Shown: positions 1-7,141, numbered from the stretch's first letter. The stretch is DNA of 22,840 bases from an uncultured Oscillospiraceae bacterium (GCA_900757655.1 CAAEOT010000002.1:1-22840), one strand, 5' to 3'. Notes: generated by a model not told the origin, from the letters alone. Numbers and translations: made by a program.

Positions 1-628
1 GGCGCCGCCGGTGATGCTCAGGTCGTCTGACACAGACACCTCATCCGTCACGGCGTGACCGCCGTGCCACCTTCCCCTCAAGGGGAAGGCAACGCCCACC
101 GGCAGTGCGGTGCACCCTCAAGGGGGAGGCTTTTCGGACGTCACGCACGCAGGCGATTTCGTTCTTGCCCGTGCTCGACCGGCATCCCAGCGGATGAGGT
201 GGAAATGTCCCGGCTTCCTCCGGCGCCGCCGGTGATGCTCAGGTCGTCTGACACAGACACCTCATCCGTCACGGCGTACTGCCGTGCCACCTTCCCCTTG
301 AGGGGAAGGCAACGCCCACCGGCAGTGCGGTGCACCCTCAAGGGGAAGGCTTTTCGGACGTCACGCACTCTGGCAATTTCGTTCTTGCCCGTGCTCGACC
401 GGCATCCCAGCGGATGAGGTGGAAATGTTTCGGCTTTCTCCGGCGCCGCCGGTGATGCTCAGGTCGTCTGACACAGACACCTCATCCGTCACGGCGTGAC
501 CGCCGTGCCACCTTCCCCTCGAGGGGAAGGCAACGCCAACCGGCAGTGCGGTGCACCCTCAAGGGGAAGGCTTTTCGGACGTCACGCACGCAGGCAATTT
601 CGTTCCCGCCTATGCTCGACCGGTGGTT
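1..628. repeat. Tandem ~220-bp direct repeat, about 2.9 units
   Basis: Units start at 1, 222 and 442 (periods 221 and 220), and the last loses similarity near 628. Each begins GGCGCCGCCGGTGATG and carries CACCTCATCCGTC, a small CACGGC/GCCGTG stem, and a perfect hairpin CCTTCCCC-loop-GGGGAAGG (70-89, 290-309, 511-530). The tetraloops are TCAA, TTGA and TCGA. Units 1 and 2 differ at only a few positions. Open frames across the repeats have no convincing start site or protein family, so I treat the segment as non-coding. The array may continue left of the window. It belongs to the same family as the elements near 14840 and 22446-22600. Confidence 0.9.
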
Positions 629-653
629 CGGCGCGCTTCCTTCCCGGACAAAC

Positions 654-690
654 AAAACCGGCGGCAGCCAAATGGGCCGCCGCCGGTTTT
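654..690 (-). terminator. Intrinsic terminator of the MarR gene
   Basis: A 12-bp stem (654-665 with 679-690, AAAACCGGCGGC paired with GCCGCCGGTTTT) lies just beyond the stop of the minus-strand MarR gene. On the minus strand it is followed by a T-rich tract. Confidence 0.8.
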
Positions 691-702
691 CGGGCGTGCT
701 GT

Positions 703-1149
703 TTACTTTTTCGGCACATCGCACTCGGGCATCAGCTCGTCGCTCATGACGGCCAGCACATGCTCGAACGTCGCCAGCTCCGCGGACGTGAACCGCTCGT
801 GGATGCGTGCCATCACCGTGTCGATGTAGCTTTGCATGAGGCCGTTGTAGCAGTAGAACTTGTCCGACAGCTTCAGGTGGTATTCGCGCCGGTCGGTGTC
901 GGAGTTCTCCTTGACGATGTACCCCTTGCGGATGAGGCTGTTGACCTTGTAGGTCGCGTTGGACTGCGAGATGCCGAGAAAATCCGCGAACTGACTGATG
1001 GTCGGCGCGTCGAGCTCATGGATGACCTCGACGGAGAAGGCCTCCATCGCGCTCAGCGAGCCCTCGCGTTCGCGCACCTGTGAAAACAGGCGGCGAAAAA
1101 ATTGCAGCTTAAACTTCTCATACACGCTCTGAAAATTCTGCTCCAGCAT
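703..1149 (-). CDS. MarR-family transcriptional regulator
   Basis: Predicted 148-residue cytoplasmic DNA-binding regulator. The centre holds a winged helix-turn-helix: a segment reading TISQFADFLGISQSNATYKVNSL is the HTH, followed by a wing with the family's D-x-R-R motif (DTDRREY). Flanking helices would form the dimer interface, and the length is normal for MarR. I start at the ATG at 1149, preceded by AGGGGGAG at good spacing; an in-frame start 22 codons upstream would lie in the leader. A probable own promoter sits at 1196-1224 and a terminator at 654-690, so it looks monocistronic. The ligand and target genes cannot be read from sequence; the neighbouring HdeD-LUD operon on the same strand is a possible target only by proximity. 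Confidence 0.88.
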   Translation of the reverse strand: MLEQNFQSVYEKFKLQFFRRLFSQVREREGSLSAMEAFSVEVIHELDAPTISQFADFLGISQSNATYKVNSLIRKGYIVKENSDTDRREYHLKLSDKFYCYNGLMQSYIDTVMARIHERFTSAELATFEHVLAVMSDELMPECDVPKK

Positions 1150-1195
1150 CGGAAGCTCCCCCTTACTTCTTCGATTCGCACGCATTTTCTTTTCT

Positions 1196-1224
1196 TTTCT
1201 ACACCAAAGTGACAAAAAAGTAAA
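1196..1224 (-). promoter_or_regulatory. Candidate sigma-A promoter for MarR gene
   Basis: On the minus strand, -35 TTTACT (1219-1224), 17-bp spacer, -10 TAGAAA (1196-1201). It lies immediately past the terminator of the upstream operon. The hexamers are imperfect. Confidence 0.4.
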
Positions 1225-1226
1225 GA

Positions 1227-1256
1227 GCCGGACGCGGAGAAATTCCCGCGCCCGGC
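1227..1256 (-). terminator. Terminator of the LUD-HdeD operon
   Basis: Stem GCCGG-A-CGCGG pairs with CCGCG-C-CCGGC around a short loop, with a T-rich stretch following on the minus strand. It lies between the HdeD stop and the MarR start. Confidence 0.65.
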
Positions 1257-1279
1257 AAAATTGAGCAGAATTTCATGTT

Positions 1280-1933
1280 TCACGGCGCCTTCGGCCCGTC
1301 GTCTGGCCTGGACCCGGCGTCGTCCTCGCCGATGACCTCGCCGGTCGTTTCGATGGCGGTGGCGTTGTCCACAAAGTCGTGCACGGCGTTTTTCACGTCC
1401 TTGACAAAGACGGCGGCATATACGACGGTGCACAGGTTCTGCACGCCGTCGACGATGAGCGATACGCCCATCATGATCGTGAGCACCTGCTTGCCGTCAA
1501 AGGGATTGAACACCAGCAGGATGCCGAGCACCAGGCACACGACCGTGCACACGAGCGTGACCCACCACGAGTGCGCGCCCATGCGCCGCGAATCGACGGC
1601 GACCTGCAGCTTAAACACGCTGTCGACGAGCACGAGCAGGCCGATCATGACCGAGAGGATGTCCGTCAGTGCCGGGGCGCGCCAGAGCATGAGCGCGCCG
1701 AGAATGATGCAGAACAGGCCCACGGCAAAATCGAACCGGATGGCCACGCCCTCGACTTCGCGGATGAAATAGAGCACGATCTTCATCACGCCGAACACAG
1801 CCATGGCAGCGCCGAGAATGCGGCAGATCATGATGAGGGACGTCTCGGGATTCACAACAAGATAGATGCCGAGCATCAGGAACATCGCGCTGAGCACGAC
1901 GTAGCTCCACTTGATGCGCTTGAAAATTTTCAT
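1280..1933 (-). CDS. HdeD-like (DUF308) integral membrane protein
   Basis: 217-residue multi-pass membrane protein with about six hydrophobic segments arranged as repeated hairpins, typical of the HdeD/DUF308 family (E. coli HdeD is linked to acid resistance; most homologues are uncharacterised). Short basic N-terminus, first membrane segment from about residue 10, and a hydrophilic acidic C-terminal tail of about 35 residues (GEDDAGSRPDDGP) expected to be cytoplasmic. The ATG at 1933 has an AGGAGGAG ribosome site. It begins 12 bp after the LUD gene's stop, so the two are almost certainly cotranscribed from the promoter at 2576-2604. The family is assigned from the pattern of hydrophobic hairpins and the NPETSL and NPFDG loops. 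Function in this organism is unknown. Confidence 0.8.
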   Translation of the reverse strand: MKIFKRIKWSYVVLSAMFLMLGIYLVVNPETSLIMICRILGAAMAVFGVMKIVLYFIREVEGVAIRFDFAVGLFCIILGALMLWRAPALTDILSVMIGLLVLVDSVFKLQVAVDSRRMGAHSWWVTLVCTVVCLVLGILLVFNPFDGKQVLTIMMGVSLIVDGVQNLCTVVYAAVFVKDVKNAVHDFVDNATAIETTGEVIGEDDAGSRPDDGPKAP

Positions 1934-1945
1934 GGGATCTCCTCC

Positions 1946-2542
1946 TTACAGGCCGAGCGGTTCGTCAATGAGCACGACCTCGACCTTGGCCATGTCGAAC
2001 ATCTGTCCCCAGAGCACGAGCAGCGCGTTGCAGCCGCGGCTCTTGCTGCGGCAGTCAAAGCAGCGGCCGGCCGTGTGACACGGCTGGTCGCCGTCAAAGC
2101 GCTTCATGTTCTGCACGGCGGCGGTGTTGCGCGCGCGGAACAGGGCGCTGTCAAAGTCCGGGCAGATCTTGTTCGTGCCCGCGACGATGTACACCGTCTT
2201 GCCGATGCCGTAGACCATGGCGGCGAGGCGGTTGCCGCGGCCGTCGATGTTGAGGATCTGGCCGTCCTCTGTAATGGCATTGGCGCTGCTGAGATACACG
2301 GGCGCGGTCAGCGCTTGGTCGAGCGTGTCGAAGCCCGGCGTGCGCCAGTGCCACCAGACGGTGTTGTGCTTTGTCAGCCGGTCGTACAGGCCGAGCTGGT
2401 CGATGGTCTTGCTGCCGCCGATGCCGACGGTGGTCGCGTCGATCGCGCCGTCGAGATAGTCCGCCGCCTCGGCTGCCGTGGCGAAGTGCTGCACGGCAAA
2501 GCCGCGGCCGGTCAGGGCGCGGATGGTTTTTTCGATGTCCAT
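1946..2542 (-). CDS. LUD-domain protein (LutB/LutC-like, DUF162)
   Basis: 198-residue cytoplasmic protein of the lactate-utilisation (LUD) domain family. Diagnostic stretches are GIGGSKTIDQLGL (residues 40-52) and the SSANAITEDGQILNIDGRGNR/IVAGTNKI region (85-126). A cysteine cluster C155-x5-C161-x2-C164-x6-C171 near the C-terminus could bind a metal or Fe-S centre. LutB/LutC proteins take part in lactate oxidation, but there is no lutA or lutB partner here, so the substrate is open. I start at the ATG at 2542: the earlier in-frame ATG at 2557 contains the ribosome site itself (GGAGG). First gene of an operon with the HdeD-like gene. Confidence 0.82.
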   Translation of the reverse strand: MDIEKTIRALTGRGFAVQHFATAAEAADYLDGAIDATTVGIGGSKTIDQLGLYDRLTKHNTVWWHWRTPGFDTLDQALTAPVYLSSANAITEDGQILNIDGRGNRLAAMVYGIGKTVYIVAGTNKICPDFDSALFRARNTAAVQNMKRFDGDQPCHTAGRCFDCRSKSRGCNALLVLWGQMFDMAKVEVVLIDEPLGL

Positions 2543-2575
2543 GGGACATGCCTCCATATCTGATATTCTGCCCTT

Positions 2576-2604
2576 ATCCTACCATTGTCATCCGCCGCTG
2601 TCAA
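2576..2604 (-). promoter_or_regulatory. Sigma-A promoter of the LUD-HdeD operon
   Basis: On the minus strand, consensus -35 TTGACA (2599-2604), 17-bp spacer and -10 TAGGAT (2576-2581), about 35 bp upstream of the start codon. Its -35 lies 12 bp from the -35 of the divergent PAP2 promoter. Confidence 0.75.
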
Positions 2605-2616
2605 TTTCCATTGCGG

Positions 2617-2645
2617 TTGAATCCGGCGGCGCGGTTTGCTATAAT
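2617..2645 (+). promoter_or_regulatory. Sigma-A promoter of the PAP2 gene
   Basis: -35 TTGAAT (2617-2622), 17-bp spacer, perfect -10 TATAAT (2640-2645), 34 bp before the start codon. Confidence 0.75.
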
Positions 2646-2679
2646 GGCGGCAGAAATACACGGAGGGGAGAGAATTCTC

Positions 2680-3621
2680 ATGCAGTTGCTTTATGCGCTG
2701 GCGAAGCTGCGCACACCGTTTTTGGACACGGTGCTCGGCGCACTCACCAACTGCGGCGGCGAGATCGTGTTCATGGCCGTCGCCATCATCGTGTTCTGGT
2801 GCGTGAGCAAGTCCTGCGGGTACTATATGCTCACAGTCGGCTTTGTCGGCACGATCGTCAACCAGTTTCTCAAGCTGGTGTTCCGCATCCCGCGCCCATG
2901 GGTGAAGGACCCGAATTTTCAGATCGTCGAGAGCGCCCGCGCCGAGGCCACCGGCTACTCGTTCCCGAGCGGGCACACGCAGAATGTCTTTGCCTCCTTC
3001 GGCTGCCTCGGCCGCTGGACGCGGCGGACGTGGCTGCGCGTGGTCTGTGCCGTTGTGATCGTGCTCACGGCGTTTTCGCGTATGTACCTCGGCGTGCACA
3101 CACCACTGGATGTCGGCGTGTCGTTCGGCATCGGGCTCGTGCTGGTGTTCGCGCTCTACCCGCTCTTTCGCGACATTGACAGCCACCCGAACCGGCTCTA
3201 CTGGCTCTTCGGCGCCATGGCTGTGCTGGGCCTTGCATACCTGCTCTTTGCCGAGCTCTGGCCGTTTCCCGCGGACGTGGACGCCGCCAACCTCGCCTCC
3301 GGCCGCAAGAACGCCTATACGCTGCTCGGCGCGGTGCTGGGTATGCTGTTCGCCTACTGGCTCGACCGGAAGTACGTCCACTTTGACGTGCGCGCCGTCT
3401 GGTGGGCGCAGGTGCTCAAGGCCGTGCTGGGCCTCGCCATCACGATCGGCCTGCGCGCCGTGCTCAAGGCGCCGCTGCTCGCGCTGTGCGGCGGGCACAA
3501 CATCGCCAACCTCATCCGCTATGCGCTCATGGTCGTCTTCGCCGCCGGCATCTGGCCGATGACATTTCGCTGGTTCGGCCGCCTCGGGCGGAACAAACCC
3601 GCGTCCGGTGCGTCAGATTGA
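2680..3621 (+). CDS. PAP2-family membrane phosphatase
   Basis: 313-residue integral membrane phosphatase of the phosphatidic acid phosphatase type 2 superfamily. The three signature motifs are intact: K65-x6-R72-P73, P96-S-G-H99, and S133-R-x5-H140-x3-D144. H99 and H140 are the expected general acid and phospho-histidine nucleophile, facing the outer membrane leaflet. Additional C-terminal hydrophobic segments (roughly 185-305) make it longer than minimal PAP2 enzymes. Likely substrates are lipid phosphates or undecaprenyl diphosphate, but the sequence does not choose between them. The ATG at 2680 has a GGAGGGGAG site; a longer open frame upstream would run through the promoter and is rejected. 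No clear terminator before the next gene. Confidence 0.9.
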   Translation: MQLLYALAKLRTPFLDTVLGALTNCGGEIVFMAVAIIVFWCVSKSCGYYMLTVGFVGTIVNQFLKLVFRIPRPWVKDPNFQIVESARAEATGYSFPSGHTQNVFASFGCLGRWTRRTWLRVVCAVVIVLTAFSRMYLGVHTPLDVGVSFGIGLVLVFALYPLFRDIDSHPNRLYWLFGAMAVLGLAYLLFAELWPFPADVDAANLASGRKNAYTLLGAVLGMLFAYWLDRKYVHFDVRAVWWAQVLKAVLGLAITIGLRAVLKAPLLALCGGHNIANLIRYALMVVFAAGIWPMTFRWFGRLGRNKPASGASD

Positions 3622-3622
3622 A

Positions 3623-3651
3623 TTGACTTGACGGCATAAGTGTGTTACTAT
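3623..3651 (+). promoter_or_regulatory. Candidate sigma-A promoter for the pseudokinase-lectin gene
   Basis: -35 TTGACT (3623-3628), 17-bp spacer, -10 TACTAT (3646-3651), directly after the PAP2 stop codon. Confidence 0.6.
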
Positions 3652-3707
3652 TTATCTTATAAAGTTATGTAAACATGCCAACACGGACATAAAGAGGTGC
3701 GTATCAC

Positions 3708-5345
3708 ATGGACAAACACGCATTGGATCCCGCCTGCCTGCTCGGTGACCGGCTGCAGACGCTCTCGCGCGCGGAGCTGACCGCGCTGGCCGAGGCGCTG
3801 TGCCGCATCCTGGCGGAGCGCGGGGAATATCACGGCGGCATCCGCCCGGACAACATCAGCCGTGCTTCCGACGGCACGGTCGGTCTCGGCGCGCCCGCCC
3901 GCACGGACACGAAGGACTGGACGACCGAGGAGCTGGAATTCATGGCGCCCGAGGTCTTCTGGAGCGGCACGCGCGACGCCTCGGCCGATGTGTATTCGAT
4001 CGGCCTGCTGCTGTATGCGGGCGTGTCGGGCGGCCGCCTGCCGTTTTACCCGGACGACCGGGCCGCGCAGCCCGAGGATCAGGCCGCCGCGCTGCGCCGC
4101 CGCATGAACGGTGAGCCGCTGCCCCCGGCGCGCAAGGCCGGCCGCGGCCTCACGGAGATCATCGCACGCGCCACGCAGTGCAAGCCGGACGACCGCTACG
4201 CCGCGCCGGCGGAGCTGTGCGCCGCGCTCGAGCAGTACGACGCCGAGCAGCGCCGCAATGTGCCGACCGCGCAGGAGATGTTCCATAAGCCGGAGCAGGA
4301 GCTCAGCGACGTTGAGCGCATGATGCTCGCCATCCTCACCGAGGAGGCCGCCGCGCCGGAGCCGGAGCCGGAGACCCCGGCGGAGGAACCTGCCGCCGAG
4401 GAAGTCCCGGCCGAGGAAGTCTCTGCTGAAGAGCTTGTGTTTGAGGAGCCTGCGGCCGAGGAAGCCCCAGCAGCGCCGGAGACCGCGCCCGAGGAACCGG
4501 CGCCGGAAGCCAAGCCCGAGCCGGAAACCGAAGCCGAACCTGAACCGGAAGCCAAGCCGGAACCCGAAGCCAAACCGCAGCCTGCGCCGGAGCAGAAGCC
4601 CGCACAGCCGCTGCCGAATAAATTCCGCCCCGAAAAGCAGTCGGCGCAGCCGGAGACCCCGGCCAAGCCGAAGCCGGAGCGCAAGCGCCCCGCCCCGGCG
4701 AAAAAGCCGGAGGCCTACCGTCCCGCCCCGAAAAAGCGCAAGCCGGACGAGCAGCGCCAGTCGCACAAGGCGGGCATCCTGCTGACCGTGCTCATCCTCT
4801 GCGCGGCCGTGCTGGCCGTGCTGCTGCTGCGCTCGCTCGGCGTGTTCGGCACGCCCACCACGGCGGAGACCACCCCGACGCCGACCGTCCCCGTCGAGAC
4901 CGTCGTCCCGACCGAGACGCCCACGCCCACCCCGACGCCGAAGCCGGAGCCGACGTATGAGGTCGTCACGGCGGACGTCTCCTGGGCGGACGCCGAAGCG
5001 GCGGCCGAGGCCAAGGGCGGCCACCTCGTCGTGATCGACAGCGCCGAGAAGTGGACGCGCGTCGCCCAGCTGGCCGACGAGTCCGGCCTGACTTATGTCT
5101 GGATCGGCCTGCACCGCACCGACAGCGGCGAGCTCGCCTGGGTCAAGGACAATGTCGACCCGGTCTACAACTGGGCGTCTGGTGAGCCGTCCGTGCACGA
5201 TACCAACGGCGCCGCCGAGGACTATGTGCTCATCACGCGCACAAACAGCGGCTGGTATTATAACGACTGCATCGGCGATCCCGCCGGCCGCTACCCGCAG
5301 TTCTACAGCGGCAAGATCGGCTATATCATCGAGATCGACCCGTAA
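3708..5345 (+). CDS. Membrane protein: degenerate kinase C-lobe plus extracellular C-type-lectin-like domain
   Basis: 545 residues in four parts. (1) Residues ~20-180 resemble only the C-lobe of a Ser/Thr kinase: the catalytic loop reads HGGIRPDNI (42-50) where active kinases have HRDxKxxN, the DFG position reads GLG (59-61), then MAPE (79-82) and DVYSIG (94-99). No glycine loop, VAIK lysine or helix-C region precedes it, and the promoter and ribosome site (AAAGAGGTG) rule out a longer N-terminus. The catalytic Asp is absent, so it is probably a pseudokinase. (2) Residues ~212-350 are Glu/Pro/Ala-rich and then Lys/Arg/Pro-rich. (3) One membrane helix at 355-375 followed by a Thr/Pro spacer. 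(4) Residues ~417-545 form a C-type-lectin-like domain with WIGL (465-468) and WYYND (517-521). Expected topology is inside pseudokinase, outside lectin domain. Ligand unknown. Confidence 0.85.
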   Translation: MDKHALDPACLLGDRLQTLSRAELTALAEALCRILAERGEYHGGIRPDNISRASDGTVGLGAPARTDTKDWTTEELEFMAPEVFWSGTRDASADVYSIGLLLYAGVSGGRLPFYPDDRAAQPEDQAAALRRRMNGEPLPPARKAGRGLTEIIARATQCKPDDRYAAPAELCAALEQYDAEQRRNVPTAQEMFHKPEQELSDVERMMLAILTEEAAAPEPEPETPAEEPAAEEVPAEEVSAEELVFEEPAAEEAPAAPETAPEEPAPEAKPEPETEAEPEPEAKPEPEAKPQPAPEQKPAQPLPNKFRPEKQSAQPETPAKPKPERKRPAPAKKPEAYRPAPKKRKPDEQRQSHKAGILLTVLILCAAVLAVLLLRSLGVFGTPTTAETTPTPTVPVETVVPTETPTPTPTPKPEPTYEVVTADVSWADAEAAAEAKGGHLVVIDSAEKWTRVAQLADESGLTYVWIGLHRTDSGELAWVKDNVDPVYNWASGEPSVHDTNGAAEDYVLITRTNSGWYYNDCIGDPAGRYPQFYSGKIGYIIEIDP

Positions 5346-5357
5346 AATGTGCAAAAA

Positions 5358-5392
5358 GCTCCCCGGCCATCCGGCCGGGGAGCAATTTTTTT
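5358..5392. terminator. Bidirectional terminator
   Basis: An 11-bp perfect stem GCTCCCCGGCC/GGCCGGGGAGC (5358-5368, 5373-5383) with an ATCC loop, seven T on the plus side and five A before it. It serves both converging genes. Confidence 0.92.
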
Positions 5393-5401
5393 GTGCAGCG
5401 T

Positions 5402-5719
5402 TCAGGTCTGCCAGTCGGTGACCGGCTTTCCGTCGCTGTCGGTGAATGTGCCGCAGGCGATCATGATCAGGTCGACCAGCGCGCCGATGCCGAAGCACCC
5501 GGCCGTGAGCAGCCAGAGCACGCCCGTGCCGATCTTGCCGACGTAGAACCGGTGGATGCCGAGCCCACCGACGAAGATGCACAGCAGCAGCGTGATCAGG
5601 CGCGATTTCGGGCTGGCGTTCGGGTCGACGGTCTTCGTCGGCGCCACGGCGCAGCCGCAATGCGGGCAGACCACGGCCTCATCGACCAGCTGCGCGCCGC
5701 ACTGAGCGCAATATTTCAT
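5402..5719 (-). CDS. Zinc-ribbon TM2-domain membrane protein
   Basis: 105-residue protein. The N-terminus is a small zinc ribbon with two CxxC pairs (CAQC at 4-7, CPHC at about 18-21). A TM2 domain follows: two membrane helices joined by the family's G-G-x-G-x-H-R-F-Y motif (GGLGIHRFYVGK), ending in a D-x-D-G-K-P-V tail. TM2 proteins are widespread in bacteria and mostly of unknown function. I start at ATG 5719, preceded by AGAGGGGG; the longer upstream frame crosses the promoter and has no family similarity. Converges on the pseudokinase-lectin gene at the shared terminator, with its own promoter at 5778-5806. Confidence 0.88.
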   Translation of the reverse strand: MKYCAQCGAQLVDEAVVCPHCGCAVAPTKTVDPNASPKSRLITLLLCIFVGGLGIHRFYVGKIGTGVLWLLTAGCFGIGALVDLIMIACGTFTDSDGKPVTDWQT

Positions 5720-5777
5720 GGTGTTTCCCCCTCTTTCGCCGCCGCAGCGGCCGCATTTTCTGTCATGTGACAAACAT

Positions 5778-5806
5778 AGTGTAACATTTCCTGCGGCAGT
5801 TGTCAA
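5778..5806 (-). promoter_or_regulatory. Sigma-A promoter of the TM2 gene
   Basis: On the minus strand, -35 TTGACA (5801-5806), 17-bp spacer, -10 TACACT (5778-5783). Confidence 0.7.
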
Positions 5807-5844
5807 TTTCCCAACGGGATACATATCCGCCCGTGCAAAAGCAA

Positions 5845-5878
5845 AACAGAGGAAGCCGGTCACCCGGCTTCCTCTGTT
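5845..5878 (-). terminator. Terminator of the perR-rbr-rd operon
   Basis: A perfect 15-bp stem (5845-5859 with 5864-5878) and 4-base loop about 11 bp past the rubredoxin stop, followed on the minus strand by a T-rich tract. Confidence 0.88.
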
Positions 5879-5888
5879 CGTTTTCACG

Positions 5889-6047
5889 TTATGCTTTGGG
5901 ACTGAACTGGTCTTTGCCGACGCCGCACAGCGGGCAGACCCAATCTTCGGGGACGGCTTCCCAAGGCGTGCCGGGGGCGACGCCGTTGTCGGGGTCGCCG
6001 GCTGCGGGGTCGTAGACGTAGCCGCAGATGTCACAGACGTATTTCAT
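5889..6047 (-). CDS. Rubredoxin
   Basis: 52-residue electron carrier with one Fe(Cys)4 site, below common size cut-offs for gene calling. Two knuckles are clear: CDICGY (C5, C8) and CPLCGV (C38, C41), with the diagnostic family core DPDNGVAPGTPWEAVPEDW between them. It is expected to pass electrons in the cytoplasm to the neighbouring rubrerythrin during peroxide reduction. Start ATG 6047 with a GGGAG site, 23 bp after the rubrerythrin stop, so it is the last gene of the operon before the strong terminator at 5845-5878. Confidence 0.95.
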   Translation of the reverse strand: MKYVCDICGYVYDPAAGDPDNGVAPGTPWEAVPEDWVCPLCGVGKDQFSPKA

Positions 6048-6070
6048 GGCTGTATCTCCCGTTGCAGTGA

Positions 6071-6640
6071 TTACTCGCCGAAGTAGCGCTTGAGCAGACC
6101 CTCGAACGCCTTGCCGTGGCGAGCCTCGTCGCGGGCCATCTCGTGCACGGTGTCATGGATCGCGTCGAGATTGTACTGCTTGGCCAGCTTTGCGAGCTGG
6201 AACTTGCCGTCGGTCGCGCCGTTCTCGGCGTCGACGCGCATCTCGAGGTTCTTCTTCGTGCTGTCGGTGATGACCTCACCCAGCAGCTCGGCGAACTTCG
6301 CGGCGTGCTCGGCTTCCTCGTGCGCGGCCTTCTCCCAGTACAGGCCGATCTCCGGATAGCCCTCGCGGTGCGCCACGCGCGCCATGGCCAGGTACATGCC
6401 GACCTCGGAGCACTCGCCCTCGAAGTTGGCTCTCAGGCCGTCGACGATCTCCTTCTGCACGTCGGCCGGAACGTCGGAACCGAACGCTTTGCCCACGCCG
6501 ACGACATGCTCAGCCGCCCAGGACTTCTCAGCCTTCTGCTCGATGAACTTGGAGCCGTCGACATGGCACACCGGGCACTCGACCGGCGGCTGCTCGCCTT
6601 CGTAAACGTAACCACAGACACTGCAAACCCATTTTTTCAT
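6071..6640 (-). CDS. Reverse rubrerythrin (N-terminal rubredoxin domain)
   Basis: 189-residue peroxide-scavenging protein. The rubredoxin knuckles come first (C6-x2-C9, C22-x2-C25) and the ferritin-like di-iron domain follows (about 55-189), the reverse of classical rubrerythrin. Di-iron ligands are visible in EGECSE (74-79), EEAEH (108-112) and DEARH (171-175). In Clostridium acetobutylicum such proteins are NADH-dependent peroxidases under PerR repression, which fits the perR gene 41 bp upstream and the rubredoxin downstream. ATG 6640 is preceded by AGGAGG. No terminator separates it from perR, so joint transcription is likely. Confidence 0.95.
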   Translation of the reverse strand: MKKWVCSVCGYVYEGEQPPVECPVCHVDGSKFIEQKAEKSWAAEHVVGVGKAFGSDVPADVQKEIVDGLRANFEGECSEVGMYLAMARVAHREGYPEIGLYWEKAAHEEAEHAAKFAELLGEVITDSTKKNLEMRVDAENGATDGKFQLAKLAKQYNLDAIHDTVHEMARDEARHGKAFEGLLKRYFGE

Positions 6641-6681
6641 TGTCAGATTCCTCCTGATGTTTTTTGATTTCGATTGTTGGT

Positions 6682-7095
6682 TTATTTAGAAGCGGATCCC
6701 TTGTCCGCTTGCTGACAAGTCTTGCACAGACCCGTGAACGTGATGCTGCACCCGAGCACCTTTGCGTCCGTCGCGCTCTGGGCGAGGGCGCACAGCTGCG
6801 CCTCCGGCTGATCGGGCAGCGGCACGTCGATGACCCGGCCGCACTGCGCGCAGTGCAGGTGCGCGTGGGGGGTTGTGCGGGCGTCAAACCGCTCCTGCCC
6901 GCGGAACACGCCGACGCTCATCGCGTCGCCCTCTTCGGCGAAGAGGCTCAGGTTCCGGTACACCGTGCCGAGGCTCAGGTCGGGGTAGTCCGGCTTGAGC
7001 TGCTGGTACAGCTCCTGCGCGGTGGGGTGGGCGGTCGTCGCTGCGAGGGCTTCGAGGATGACCTGCCGCTTTTTGCTGTTTTTGCGTGTGGGCAT
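6682..7095 (-). CDS. perR: PerR-type peroxide-sensing Fur-family repressor
   Basis: 137-residue Fur-family protein with an N-terminal winged helix (about 8-62) and a metal-binding dimerisation domain. Using the first CxxC (C82, C85) as anchor, the five regulatory-metal ligands of B. subtilis PerR (H37, D85, H91, H93, D104) correspond to H23, D71, H77, H79 and D90. D90 is an aspartate, as expected for PerR rather than Fur. The second structural Zn pair is C124/C127. ATG 7095 has a near-perfect AGGAGGTG site. A 25-bp palindrome between promoter and start suggests autoregulation. Leads an operon with rubrerythrin and rubredoxin. Zur or Fur is less likely because of the ligand pattern and neighbours. 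Confidence 0.88.
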   Translation of the reverse strand: MPTRKNSKKRQVILEALAATTAHPTAQELYQQLKPDYPDLSLGTVYRNLSLFAEEGDAMSVGVFRGQERFDARTTPHAHLHCAQCGRVIDVPLPDQPEAQLCALAQSATDAKVLGCSITFTGLCKTCQQADKGSASK

Positions 7096-7113
7096 CGAAG
7101 CACCTCCTTGCAA

Positions 7114-7138
7114 ATCAGTAACAAGAATTATTACTGAT
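7114..7138 (-). promoter_or_regulatory. Palindromic operator, candidate PerR box
   Basis: An 11-3-11 inverted repeat, ATCAGTAACAA-GAA-TTATTACTGAT, with one mismatch, centred at 7126. It lies a few bases downstream of the -10 of the perR promoter, where a bound repressor would block initiation. It is AT-rich like PerR boxes but does not closely match the B. subtilis consensus. Confidence 0.6.
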
Positions 7139-7141
7139 ATG

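Noticed and set aside
55..417. Open frames within the left tandem repeats
   Set aside because: They repeat because the DNA repeats. Other units and strands give unrelated peptides, and no start signal is seen.
1..628. CRISPR array
   Set aside because: The ~220-bp near-identical tandem units have no short repeat/unique spacer alternation, and no cas genes are present. The 99-bp repeat fails for the same reasons.
3657..5660. A 667-codon open frame on the minus strand opposite the pseudokinase-lectin gene
   Set aside because: It is Arg/Leu/Gly-rich with no family resemblance, lies antisense to a gene with promoter, ribosome site and recognisable domains, and reads through the terminator. It is a by-product of high GC.
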